Source of the DNA: Apostichopus japonicus
Taxonomy: Eukaryota; Echinodermata; Holothuroidea; Aspidochirotida; Stichopodidae
DNA length: 64,000 nt
Assembly (NCBI RefSeq): GCF_037975245.1
Contig: NC_092564.1
Location: forward strand, 9,397,984 to 9,461,983
Direction of reading: 5' to 3'
Part shown: positions 33,201 to 42,361 of the stretch, in pieces
How positions within the stretch are numbered: position 1 is the stretch's first letter
How the letters are laid out: every line of letters begins with the position of its first letter
Notes under the pieces: model-generated
What the model was told of the DNA's origin: nothing
The model's database searches: none
What the model saw: the letters and a program-made list of their open reading frames with translations, nothing else
Made by a program: the position numbers and the translations under genes

Positions 33201-35296
33201 AATATTCTTATCCCTGGCATTTGGTGGGGGGGGTATGGTGCATTACATCCCCTCCACCCATTTTCATGGGGGATATATCCCCCCTCCACCCAGGATCGCC
33301 GCCCATGGCCATATGTGATCCATTTTTCGACCTTAATAATAAGCAACATTTCCAGTAAATATGGACACAAAATGCACAATTTAGTATGGCTGGCATGTCA
33401 CTTAGTGTTTATAGTGATAATACAAACACAATTACCATCTATGTTTCTAAAACTATTTTGCCGCCGAACTTCGCCAGAACCTTTTTTTGGCAAACAAAAA
33501 ATAAAGCATACGGGAGGGGGGGGGGGGGTTGAGCAATCACCGACATCTCACATAAAGGTCGTCATCAATTTTTTTTTTTTTTTTTTGCTAAACTTTTTTT
33601 TTGGTGACGGCCAATAGGGGGGGCGCGCGCCTGTTGCGCCCCCCCTGGATACGCCCCTGGTGGAGAATTGTCACAATAGAATGTTCAGATGCTTTGAAGG
33701 TGGCAGTAAACATTTTTGTTAACTTTTGAGCATGCATGACCATTCTTTATGAAAGGTTCTAGCATATTTGGGGTCAATAACTCCTAAGCTTTTCTTTGTA
33801 TACTAACCATGGTTCCGTTGAAATGTCCCGGAGACTTGTACCAGGGTTTTCCATTTCCATTGAGACAAGTGCATACATGGTCCATCAGTCCATTACAATA
33901 TATAAAGCAATCACCTAGTGCAAATCAAATGATATACTATAGAGATGTGCAAATTTGCTTGGCATGGTCGTTACTGACACAGGACGGAGGGGAGGCTGAG
34001 GGGGAGGGGGAGGGAAGGGGCAAGCCTGATCGCGCTGTGCTTTGCACCACAGCTTCTGCAGGATGGCCGGAAAAAAATTTAAAAAAGAGTAGACAATCAA
34101 AAAACTTCACTAGAACCAGCCAGAGGAAAAGGAGCCTGACTTCACTGGGGAGGGGGATGTAACAGTGGGGGCATGTTAGATAGAGGCATGCAGCAGACAT
34201 AATGCAAGAGTTATCTCTCAGAATGTTGTTAAGAAGAATTTCTAATAAAGTGATTTTCATGCAGTTGTGATTTATATGTTTATGGGTCCTTAATATGCCT
34301 CTCTTGGAAAGGTATGTCAATTTGAACGGTATTGCAACTAAATCATATAGGCACCAATAAAAAATTTGCATCAAACTTTTCACTACTACCATGGATGAAA
34401 CTCAATGATAAAGGTAGATGGAAAATTTCAAACAATACAAAAAATTCTATTTGGACAAGTTATTAGAGCACTTGAAAAACTGACACCTTTATTTGTTTTT
34501 AATGAAGTATTCAACTATGGGAAAAGAAAACCTTACCTCTGGCCAGTGGCTTTGCTTGGACCTGTAGACGAATCTTGACAACGTCGAGTGGTGTCACTGT
34601 AATGTAATGAATGGAACATAAATACAACATAAACACACAACAACACAAAGCAGAATATAAATATACGAGACTACATAAGTATGTGAATATTCTTTACACA
34701 ATCGCGACATTTGTGTTTGTTTTCCCTTCCGACTCTTTGGGCATAGTCTGGAAATGACTTTATGAAAATTAGTTTAAGTATGCATACTGTAACTCCCATG
34801 ACATGGGATTAAATCTTCTAGGAAAAATGGGCCAAAACAGGTACCACTGAAAACTGATGCAGCACTTGACATTAGAAAACCAGTTTTAATATTTATCTCA
34901 TAGGGGTGTTCGAGTAAAACTAATTGGAAATGAAAATTGGGACTAGCTGATGTAAATGTGACATCACTTTATGCCTACTTTGGAGAGTAAGAGTTGGTAA
35001 CCTTCATCCCCTTTGAGTAGAGATTTAGTGACACACAATTATTGTGGTCTTCTCCAGTACCTTTAAAATCTATACAATCATTCATGAAATTAAAGTACTG
35101 GATAAATTATTCACTGACATAGTAATAAAAAGCCAAACGAATACTTACTGAATATTGATGTCAGGATAGCCCCTGTTCCTGACGCAATTATCTGGTGCCA
35201 AATCTTGGCCTTAGCACTATCGACAGGCACTTCATTCTGCACATTTATGTCCGCATTATTGACCCTGGAGCTGTTTTCCTTCTCGTGGTCATTCAT
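21200..35296 (-). CDS. SLC25A39/40: mitochondrial carrier, SLC25A39/SLC25A40 type (glutathione carrier), complete, 10 coding exons
   Basis: Coding exons, in order: 35296-35149, 34596-34537, 33914-33808, 31780-31713, 31484-31357, 31202-31029, 29654-29545, 27041-26960, 23399-23319 and 21294-21200. All phases agree and the sum is 1053 nt (350 aa plus stop), the usual length. The three carrier signatures are intact: P52-L-D-V-V-K57, P179-L-E-L-I-R184 and P273-F-D-V-V-K278. Family-specific stretches include '[12 protein letters not shown]', '[16 protein letters not shown]', '[16 protein letters not shown]' and '[15 protein letters not shown]'. The protein sits in the inner mitochondrial membrane; vertebrate SLC25A39 imports glutathione. 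Four cysteines (C72, C76, C84, C86) lie in the first matrix loop, where SLC25A39 cysteines are reported to sense iron-sulfur status. One gene here probably represents both vertebrate paralogues. It is head-to-head with ALG13. Confidence 0.96.
21628..21778 (-). CDS. candidate exon with one transmembrane helix (uncertain)
   Basis: In the intron between carrier exons 10 and 9, same strand. An open stretch lies between an acceptor-like TTTCTCTTGTGCTATCCAG and a strong donor GTGAGTAA. It encodes a Ser/Thr-rich segment ([19 protein letters not shown]), a proline patch and a hydrophobic helix ([19 protein letters not shown]). Its phases (2 in, 0 out) do not fit the carrier, so it would belong to another transcript. 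No partner exons were recognised. It may be chance. Confidence 0.3.
21779..23318 (-). other. SLC25A39/40 intron 9 (rest)
   Basis: No further exon was recognised apart from the uncertain one above. 'ccaccctggggtaccccaag' near 22100 is a small palindromic stretch. Confidence 0.5.
23319..23399 (-). CDS. SLC25A39/40: SLC25A39/40 exon 9
   Basis: 81 nt, acceptor CTTCGACAG, donor GTGAGAAT. Encodes [20 protein letters not shown] then GINGIYAG (residues 293-319), the matrix helix and 'G..GLFAG' region before carrier helix 6. Confidence 0.93.
24300..25810 (-). pseudogene. non-LTR retrotransposon (Jockey-like) reverse transcriptase remnant in intron 8
   Basis: Read on the minus strand in several frames. 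Near 24770-24620 it gives '[14 protein letters not shown]' and at about 24560-24490 '[20 protein letters not shown]', the RT motif around the QG-SVLSP turn. It then gives 'NDINDNN' and 'SQFAD', and near 24340-24310 '[11 protein letters not shown]'. Further upstream (about 25310) '[10 protein letters not shown]' may be the linker before RT. Stops and frameshifts are frequent and the second Asp of the active-site box reads as His in the copy. Dead. Confidence 0.8.
26960..27041 (-). CDS. SLC25A39/40: SLC25A39/40 exon 8
   Basis: 82 nt, acceptor GATTTCAACAG, donor GTAAGTGA. Encodes [17 protein letters not shown] and then [11 protein letters not shown]. It holds the third carrier signature (P-F-D-V-V-K). 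Confidence 0.95.
27042..28770 (-). other. SLC25A39/40 intron 7, left part
   Basis: No exon recognised. A 'cagtggtgtagcaggc' word near 28421 may be an eroded MITE end. Confidence 0.5.
28771..29180. mobile_element. foldback element with about 45-bp inverted ends
   Basis: The left arm (28825-28873) reads 'aagttggcctgacgtttcga' and on into GATCCTAGCAGGATCTTCTTCA. The right arm (29121-29180) is its reverse complement with a few changes. About 250 bp of GA-rich sequence lies between. The outer left part matches 4721-4856 in inverted orientation. No coding frame; class unknown. Confidence 0.75.
29545..29654 (-). CDS. SLC25A39/40: SLC25A39/40 exon 7
   Basis: 110 nt, acceptor TTCTTTTACAG, donor GTGAGTTT. 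Encodes [19 protein letters not shown] and then [15 protein letters not shown] (residues 229-265), carrier helices 4-5. Confidence 0.95.
29893..30146 (+). mobile_element. tRNA-derived SINE (family B), copy 2, with (ACAT)n tail
   Basis: The body matches 7640-7790 closely ('gtatgtcgtccagttacaga', 'catggacgttaaatatgaat', 'cttcggtcagcttgcggct'). The tRNA-like head is missing. The start 'cgagtcactcccagatta' is duplicated (29893 and 29931). It ends in an ACAT microsatellite at 30099-30144, the SINE tail. Confidence 0.85.
30147..31028 (-). other. SLC25A39/40 intron 6, right part
   Basis: No exon recognised. Contains two G-rich patches (near 30430 and 30662). Confidence 0.5.
31029..31202 (-). CDS. 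SLC25A39/40: SLC25A39/40 exon 6
   Basis: 174 nt, acceptor TTATCTCCAG, donor GTCAGTTG. Encodes [20 protein letters not shown], then [18 protein letters not shown]. It contains the second carrier signature (P-L-E-L-I-R) and the matrix helix after it. Confidence 0.96.
31357..31484 (-). CDS. SLC25A39/40: SLC25A39/40 exon 5
   Basis: 128 nt, acceptor CCATTTTAG, donor GTAAGAGA. Encodes [19 protein letters not shown] through [11 protein letters not shown]. 'MAVPATV.Y...YDQL' is diagnostic of this subfamily. Confidence 0.96.
31713..31780 (-). CDS. SLC25A39/40: SLC25A39/40 exon 4
   Basis: 68 nt, acceptor GTACGTACAG, donor GTGAGTAC. Encodes [11 protein letters not shown] then [12 protein letters not shown], the matrix helix of the first repeat. 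Confidence 0.94.
31781..33807 (-). other. SLC25A39/40 intron 3
   Basis: Holds the 1.3 kb inverted-end element at 32334-33659. The rest shows no exon. Confidence 0.6.
32334..33659. mobile_element. 1.3 kb element with perfect 16-bp terminal inverted repeats
   Basis: The left end is CAGGGGCGTATCCAGG and the right end its exact reverse complement. The direct flank GTGGA is present on both sides (32329-32333 and 33660-33664), a likely 5-bp duplication. It contains one inverted copy of the shared module (about 32527-32620), plus G- and T-runs. The 201-codon plus frame at 33012-33617 crosses these runs and has no recognisable domain. It is probably non-autonomous. Confidence 0.78.
33808..33914 (-). 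CDS. SLC25A39/40: SLC25A39/40 exon 3 (Cys-rich matrix loop)
   Basis: 107 nt, acceptor TTGCACTAG, donor GTTAGTAT. Encodes [19 protein letters not shown] then [14 protein letters not shown]. The cysteine pattern C-x3-C-x7-C-x-C lies in the matrix loop typical of SLC25A39/40. Confidence 0.95.
33915..34536 (-). other. SLC25A39/40 intron 2
   Basis: No exon recognised; a G-rich patch near 33985-34020 and another near 34146. Confidence 0.5.
34537..34596 (-). CDS. SLC25A39/40: SLC25A39/40 exon 2
   Basis: 60 nt, acceptor TTACATTACAG, donor GTAAGGTT. Encodes [20 protein letters not shown], carrying the first signature (P-L-D-V-V-K). Too short to stand out on its own but fixed by phase and motif. Confidence 0.95.
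34597..35148 (-). other. SLC25A39/40 intron 1
   Basis: No other exon recognised. Confidence 0.5.
35149..35296 (-). CDS. SLC25A39/40: SLC25A39/40 exon 1 (start)
   Basis: ATG at 35296 follows a splice acceptor TTTCTGCAG ten bases upstream (exon edge 35306), so at least one 5' UTR exon exists. Encodes [20 protein letters not shown], then '[18 protein letters not shown]' and donor GTAAGTAT. The first 34 residues are polar and not conserved; the carrier fold starts at about residue 32. Confidence 0.94.
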
Positions 35297-35306
35297 TGGA
35301 AATTAT

Positions 35307-37236
35307 CTGCAGAAAGGACATCAGAGTTCAGTACATCTAATAAAAATAATAAATTAAAATAAATATATAGTCATTTAACAGGTGTTCATCAACATGACAT
35401 AATTCGAAATCCATGTGTCAGACTCCATACTTAGTATACAGTTGCTTCAGTGATCAGAGAAGTTTGTTTACTCAAGCTGAAGTACAGTTCACCACTTGCA
35501 GAATTTAGCAACAAACCAAGTTTGCATGTTGTGTCCTTTTCCTTAGCCCAGAGATAATCCTGGAGGTCATAAATCTGGTATTTTAAACCCTCCCAGTGAA
35601 ACTGTACCTACAATAACCTCATCAAAGGGACATTTAAACCAACATACTTTGGTGTCACAGAAAGGACATGAATCAGCTCCTCATTTAGGAATAGTTGGGT
35701 GATAGAAACCATTCACAGCCTTCAGAGTATGTACCAGTTGTTGGGAATAAGGAGTTGGACGACAGCTTATTGAATGAGCTGTGCTTACAACTAGACTACC
35801 ATCTAATGTTTCGCTTATCCTTGCCTCGTCTAGCACGGACGCTGATTTGACAAATTAACCTGACTAGAGTTAAATAGAAGTGTCATCATCAAGAGTCATC
35901 AAGTACTAGTTGTTGCTGTGCACAGTCCAACCACCACCGTCAGCCTTAGCATCATTTTCTTCTTAGAGAGCAAAAGTTGTTCAGTGTTTTTCAACTACCC
36001 AAGTCTGACAAACTTAAAGCAGTAATATTGTTCATACTTTTTTGGAAGCAAGCAGTACTGTTTTTCCCAACAGATATTACAAGGCTTCTAGGGGTCAGCT
36101 TACTTGATGAAATTTTGCTACAAAAGATAAACTACTTTGTTGCTATATATGTGCCTCAGATTTGCACATCACAAGGAGACTGCAGAGCCGTGCAAATAAT
36201 GGATATAAGAAAATTCAAATGTATCCAGGCAAAGGTTTAATTTAGTTACACTCAAGTGGCCTTAGTTCGATTGAGAGTAAGTTAAGAAGGGCCACTTTTC
36301 ACAGAAAGAAGACCCTGGTTCTTAGCCATGGCCTAGGTTTCCACTGGGAATTATTATTTTACTTGCTTGTTTTTATTTATTGCTTAGCCATATCATGGGT
36401 GATGATATAAAGTAGGGCTATAGGTCCCTAACAGTAACACTAATGGTACTGATTGCTCTAAGTTCTAACTTAGACTATGTATAGCCTGGCTTAGCACTGG
36501 GGCTATAGTCTATACAGTATCATCCATGCCTAACTTGTATTTATATTTTAGTTTCTTTATTTCTTACTAAGCGTATGGGTACATTCTGGCAGGGTGGGTT
36601 GTCAGGTCTGGGGCAACTTCCCATATGACTAGTTTCCTTCACTCATTTAAAGCTTCCAAATTTTATGTGCTGCTTCTCTTCCTCTTCATTCGTTACTACA
36701 AATTGCTATTGTCTGTATTTCCTAAAAAAGTTCTAATTTACCTGCAGGAGCCGTGCCTTGCACGGCTCGAACTGTAATTTCATTTTGACCATGCATGCCT
36801 TCAACTAGCTAAGCCTAGCGTAGGTATAGGACGTGTACTCTAGTCTAACGTTAATATGCTGAAGCCTGTACTATTTTATACGCATTGGCCTAACGGCCTT
36901 GCTAGCCTGAAATGTATCCTAAAGTTAAGACTCGTCTTGATGATAGTTGCACCTGTTCAATTATTTTGCACAAGTAGTATCAATTTCATGTTTTTCTTCA
37001 TATACAGGAGGCAACTTTCCAATAGTTAGTGTTTGTTTTCCTTCGCCAGTCATGCCTTGTGCAGTATACTGTACACCACTCTAGGCCCTGTTACAAAATC
37101 GGATCATTGACATTAGTCATGCGTAGAACAACATGATTGCGAAATCATGAGCAGTAGCACGTAAACAACGTACGTTGAGTACTGTTCTTAATTTGCTTTT
37201 TTTTGAAAAACATCAACCACGGAGGTCGAATTAAAT
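35307..37236. promoter_or_regulatory. shared upstream region of SLC25A39/40 and ALG13
   Basis: 1.94 kb separates the two start codons, which face away from each other. On the minus strand CTGCAG followed by GTAAAT (donor at 36741-36740) could end a 5' UTR exon of the carrier, spliced to the acceptor at 35306. No TATA box or CpG-rich block stands out. That the promoters are here is inference from gene arrangement. Confidence 0.45.
36748..36768. promoter_or_regulatory. perfect 9-bp stem palindrome
   Basis: GAGCCGTGC and GCACGGCTC are separated by CTT. It lies a few bases from the candidate 5' UTR donor of the carrier, so it could be a hairpin in that UTR or a protein-binding palindrome. Confidence 0.4.
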
Positions 37237-37320
37237 ATGGGGAAGACAGTATTTGTAACTGTTGGAACGACAAGTTTTGATACTTTGGTGGAGGTGGTAT
37301 CCTCTGAATCTCTGTGTGAT
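37237..37320 (+). CDS. ALG13: ALG13 exon 1
   Basis: 84 nt. ATG with A at -3 (AATATGG context), [17 protein letters not shown] then [11 protein letters not shown], ending at donor GTAAGTTG. Phase 0. Confidence 0.95.
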
Positions 37321-40300
37321 GTAAGTTGTTCGCGGAACAGGTATATGAATGTAATTAGAGTACCGACAAAGTTCTGCTGGCTAGCAGTCGTATTTTAGTA
37401 ACGAGTAGTAAGTATAAGCCTAGGCCTTACCATAAGTTAGAAGTTGTGGAAGAGAAGCACGGATCTTGTGCTTATGTACCAGGCCTCAGGAAATAAACTC
37501 ATGTAGGCCTATAGCCTAGGCCGATAGAAATTACGATACTAATTTAGAAGCCGTACAATTCGACTAACCCTACACCAGGCTATTCCCTACTTCCTAAACC
37601 CTAACCCCTAACCTATTCCCTACTTCCTAACCCTAATTCCTAACCCTACTCCCTAACCCTACTTCCTAACCGCTAACCCTATTCCCTGCCCCTAGCTAGC
37701 CCTAATTCCTAACCCCTATACGTTCTTACTATCATATGGTACGGATTCTAAAGTTAGGCAGAAAATACATGGCCATGAGAATAAAATATTTGTGTCCATC
37801 GCCCACATGATCCAAAGAGGCCTGACAAAAACTTCCACAAATTGAATTTCCAAATCATCACACAGCGTTAAAAGGGTATATAACACATTTTACACATAGG
37901 CTTGTACCACTTGCAGTAAATGTAATTGATCTGCCTTTAGAACTGATAATACTGATAAGACTTTGTCTGAGTGATATTTCCAATCTCCTAGGCTACAACT
38001 TTTTCAGCAGTAAATACATATAAATATATATCGCAATGGAGTCCCGGTATAAACTGACTAGAATGAAAAAAATAAATACAGTATATAGTGGGGCAGACAA
38101 AACACATGATGTTTGATAAATGTTTGGATGTAAATCTAAATCTTCCATTCCTACAGTTTTTTCCGAGTGCTTACAGTAATTTACAGTAATGCCTGGTTGT
38201 CTGAAAAGCATTATGCTTGTAGAAATGATGCATGGTGGGAAGCAGTGTTTCAAGCAATGCTCTTAGAAGGTAGCCGATAATGTTGTCAACAACTTGTTAA
38301 TTATTAAACATTTATCTTTAATCCCCAACTGCTGTGCAAAAAGGCTTGACCCGTTTTTATTTTGTCACAACATAAAAATCTTCATAAAAATTGCTTTGAG
38401 CATGTGTACTGTGTCACAGAAGGAACATGCAGTTAGGTGGTTTGATTCTTGTATGTGTTTTAATTCCATTTCAATCTGCTCATTTCCTTGTTGTGAGAGA
38501 CAGATTTTGTATTGGAACCTTTGCATACATACTAAAGTACTGTTCCTCTTGAATGGTGTAAGTCGGTGCTTTATTATGGCCCAACTTTCAGTTTCAAACC
38601 AGTCAGAATTAAACCATGATTTTCATGTGGGATTCATATTCATGTGAAAATTGTAGCGTATTAATATGGAAATCTCTGCATTTGTCTTATTATCCCTGGA
38701 TATAACACCAAAGCAGCTTAAAGCAGCCTATACATAAACAGTGCTTGTTAACTAGAAATGGACTCTGCTAAGTGCTAACTAATGGACTAATGGACTCTGC
38801 TAAGTGCTAAGTGCTAACTCTGCTAAGTGACTGAAGTTTACAATGTGTGCTGTTCAAGTTTTTTTCTTTGAACAGTATTTACAACAATACATAGTGCAGT
38901 ATAATTATAGTAAGCATACTTACAGTTAATAGTTCTTGCAAGATTTGTGAAAATTTCCCCTTTTTTGCTCTCCTCCAGAAATTGCAAGAACTTGGATATA
39001 CAACAGTGACAATTCAGATTGGAAGGGGCAAATTTGAACCAAATCCAATTAATAGATCAAACTTTGAACTGTCGTATTTTCGATACAAGGATTCCATATC
39101 TCAAGACATCAATTCAGCTGATTTAGTTATCAGTCATGCAGGTAAGAAGGCCTTGATATGTTACACTTCTCTACTCCAGATAAAGTCTGCGGTAAACAAC
39201 AATGGCAGTTCTGTTATAGATCTATCCACATATTCAGCAAGTACCTTTCACCAATCTCCTTTGTGGATGGAGTTATTTTTGATTGTTTGTAGAACAACAA
39301 CAATAATTTTGCATATCACTAACTTGTAACAAGTGAAGATAGTTTCATCTAGTGGAGTGACAATGTTGCAGTGTCTCAATTGTCTAACACCAGTTCAGTG
39401 GCGAAGCTAGGGGTATTGGCCCGGGGGGGGGGGGGCGAGAATGGTCAGTAAGGGCTCTTTCGACACTTTCTAAGCGGAGCGCCACCACATGTTGGCGCGG
39501 AACGTACAGACATTTTTTGAGAAAATATACTCCCTAGATCGCCAGGGAATGACCCTTTCTGGGCCTTGCTAATTTGCAGATAAATGAAGAATAAATAGGT
39601 GTCAAATTAAAAAATTACACCAACAAAATGTGACAAATATCAATAGGTATTTGAAAGCACAATAAAAAAGCCAAGAAGCGCGAATAAGTAAAAAGTGGTA
39701 AAAAGCTGAAATTGGCGCCAGCAGTCCATTTGAGTCCGTCAGGGGGGGCATCCGCCCCCTCTGACTGTATGGATGCTCTGCCACTGCACCAATTATATGT
39801 AAATAGTATAAGGTTAAATCATGCACAGTCAATTTGTAGCAAAACTACAAGAAAATTTCAAGGCATATAATTATATGTAATGGCGTAGTAAACTGACCTC
39901 ATTTTACAAATTTGGCAATACACAATGCAGCTTTAATCAGTGTTTAACTTTGAAAATATCACAATTCAGTTCAAAATAATGTTACCCTGAATCTCACTAT
40001 TGCAAACTAATGGGACTTTATCATTCATTTTCTTGAACTTTTGTTTAATATGCAGATTGTATTGAAGTAAGAAGATCAATTTGAGTCTTTCTGATGCTGT
40101 CTTTCACATATAGTAAAATTCATATTCGAGCACTGTTCTTTTCTCATTCCTCTCTTTTGAAAATTCCATCTGCCTTCACAAGGTGCTGGAAGTGTTCTGG
40201 AGACCATGGAGGCAAAGAAACCAATGATTGTTGTCATCAATGAACTACTGATGGGAAACCACCAGATTGAATTAGCTTTTCAACTCTACAAAGATGGACA

Positions 40301-42343
40301 TTTACTTTACTCCACACCGAGGTACTTGTTTCATAGTTATTAATGTATTACAGTGATTTCAATGTTAGAAAAATAGTGTTCAAATGTTTTGCTTCTTGGT
40401 ATAAACTTACAGGCTCTGCTACTTTCAAGTGGGTCCAAACAACTTCCAAAATTTTCAGGCTTAACTTCCTCAAGTACTCAAATTGTGATTGAGATTAAAC
40501 AAACCAGGTATCCCTTAGATCAGTCCAACAAGTCGACACCTAAATTTGCAAGAAATTCAATTTCAGCCAGTTCTGAAGTTGGCATTACCCAGACACTTTT
40601 TCACACTACATATTTAATAGTCATAAGTAAAAATCAAATCATTTTTTGGGACATAGTCTTCATTGTTGGCGATGAAAAGAGAGATATCCAGCTCCTCCTG
40701 TACAGCATTGTTATAGCATTATTTTTTTTGTATTGTATCGAAAATTTAACCAATTCGAAGCAAAAGTGTGCTATCAGGATCTTAAACGAACTTGATGTAT
40801 CTTCTGTTGATATCCACCTTTGACGCACCATTAACTGTTAGCTTGGATGCACGAGCCATCCAAACTCATTTCAGAGGTGTGGAGTGTCTCGCTACAATTT
40901 GAACTCTGGTCATAGGTTTAGTCTCTAAACTTTTCCAATCATGTTTGGTGCTGATAAAGTAATTAATGGTGAAGTGCCATATCTTTTGCCATCTTGTTTG
41001 TCATTTTGGTGTTCAAAGCAGAAGGAATGGTTTCAATATCACATTGTGTGTTGTAGAGGTATTTTATTGGCAAGTAACAAACTTGAATTATGTCATTGAC
41101 ATTGGCCTTGGGACTGATGTTTGTTATACAGTAGCAGAGCTTTTAACATTTGGTTAACAATTTCTGCCAAGTTCACCAAAATAGTATGTCCAATCAAAAC
41201 AAATTTCACACTTACACCCTCCTTTATGATTTCAAAAAGTGCAATCAATTTAATTTTTTATTCCTTTAATTTTCAAACCTGGTTTTCTTTGGTGAAACTG
41301 TGCAAGTAATACCTTGTGTCAATCCTGAAATATACATGATATGGCTTTAAATAGCAATGTTTACAATGCATTAAAAATGTGTCAAGGATAAAATGGTATT
41401 GAATGTCACCCAAAGGTGCTCTAATGTTTACATGAAGGTGTAAGGCAAAACATGTTTTGGTTGACTTATTAGAATTAATTAAACAAACAATTATCGTCAA
41501 CATTTAGGCCTGTATTGAGGAGTGTGGTCTTCACCAATTTAGCCTTAAAGGAGCATTTCAGAGATTTAAAAAATCTTAATGCTGAATGACCTGAAAACTT
41601 GCTCATCTGTGGAAACATTACTAGCGCACACTTTTTTTCTGTTCTTCTGGACTAAAATTAAAAACTTAAGACCTTTCTAAAGTCATCGCTTAGCTAAATG
41701 CATGTCCTGTTGGTAAGATAAAGGTAGACCTTGAAGAACTGGATATATAGCATGGTTAGTGTGTGGAGATGAACTGAAGTACAAGAATACTATAATTGGC
41801 ATATGATAGTCTGTAGAGATGGATTGCACTACAAGGATACTATATTGGGCATATCATAGTCTAATTGAACTACAAGGATACTATATTTGTTATATCACAC
41901 TATGTCCCCTGACCGATTATCAACAATCTAATTTATTAAAGAATGATGTTAGGCACAAACAAGTTAATTGCTCATATGTCATAATGGTCCAGTCTTGAAG
42001 AACCAAAATTAAACATTAGGGTAAAAATGCAGAATGCCTAGTTACAGATATATCAATAATGACCACTTCTCCTATTTCCAGGTTTCCTAATTGCTAATTA
42101 TATATTGGTTCTTACACAGACTGATCACACTGGCTTTCACATGTGATATCTGAACTACTTTGTGGTTACAGTCATTCTTTAAACCATTCTAACTTTTCTT
42201 TTCTCCTTTTTTTTCCTTCCCTTTTTCCCAGCAATTTAGCTGATGTCTTAGATAATCTTGATGTCTCTAAACTGAAGCCATTCCCTAAAGGACAACCAGA
42301 GAAGTTTGCTAAGTTCTTGGATGAAACTGTAGGTTACAGATAG
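37237..42343 (+). CDS. ALG13: ALG13, UDP-GlcNAc transferase catalytic subunit, complete, 4 exons
   Basis: Exons 37237-37320, 38979-39141, 40183-40321 and 42232-42343 join in phase 0, 1 and 2 to give 498 nt, 165 aa plus stop. ALG13 pairs with the membrane anchor ALG14 on the cytosolic face of the ER and adds the second GlcNAc to GlcNAc-PP-dolichol in N-glycan assembly. Visible motifs are the N-terminal '[12 protein letters not shown]', the mid-protein '[14 protein letters not shown]' (the GT28 nucleotide-sugar site, residues about 77-89), '[20 protein letters not shown]' and the terminal '[12 protein letters not shown]'. No signal or membrane segment is present, as expected. Length equals the short GT-only form; the OTU and Tudor extension of long vertebrate isoforms is absent from this model. 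Divergently placed from the carrier gene. Confidence 0.96.
37321..38978 (+). other. ALG13 intron 1
   Basis: Holds the telomere-like tract at 37563-37712. A 117-codon frame at 38294-38647 has no recognisable domain. Confidence 0.6.
37563..37712. repeat. degenerate telomere-like CCCTAA repeat
   Basis: About 150 bp of CCCTAAC / CCCTACTTCCTAA variants, i.e. interrupted TTAGGG-type units. Read as an interstitial telomere-like or simple minisatellite tract; no array longer than two perfect units. Confidence 0.8.
38979..39141 (+). CDS. ALG13: ALG13 exon 2
   Basis: 163 nt, acceptor CTCTCCTCCAG, donor GTAAGAAG. Encodes [19 protein letters not shown], then '[10 protein letters not shown]' and 'ADLVISHAG'. 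Confidence 0.96.
39396..39786 (-). mobile_element. hAT-like MITE, family 1, copy 2 (in ALG13 intron 2)
   Basis: 391 bp, starts CAGTGGCGAAGC and ends GCTCTGCCACTG, flanked by CACCAGTT (39388-39395) and CACCAATT (39787-39794), an 8-bp duplication with one change. It is the reverse complement of the copy at 1452-1828, including the shared module (about 39470-39560). Confidence 0.85.
39795..40182 (+). other. ALG13 intron 2, right part
   Basis: Nothing recognised. Confidence 0.5.
40183..40321 (+). CDS. ALG13: ALG13 exon 3
   Basis: 139 nt, acceptor CCTTCACAAG, donor GTACTTGT. Encodes [20 protein letters not shown] then [16 protein letters not shown], 'DGHLLYSTP'. Confidence 0.96.
40322..42231 (+). 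other. ALG13 intron 3
   Basis: No exon recognised. The 144-codon frame at 40389-40823 has no domain I recognise. A short triplicated unit ('ctacaaggatactatat...catatcat') lies at about 41780-41905. Confidence 0.5.
42232..42343 (+). CDS. ALG13: ALG13 exon 4 (stop)
   Basis: 112 nt after a long T-rich tract ending TTTCCCAG. Encodes [19 protein letters not shown], then [17 protein letters not shown] and TAG. The terminal PGQPEKF-type motif matches short ALG13. Confidence 0.96.
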
Positions 42344-42361
42344 TAGCTGCACTTCTTAGAC

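Noticed and set aside
33012-33617. 201-codon plus-strand frame
   Set aside because: Runs through G- and T-homopolymers of a non-autonomous element; no domain or splice support.
40389-40823. 144-codon frame in ALG13 intron 3
   Set aside because: Lies wholly in the intron and has no recognisable domain.
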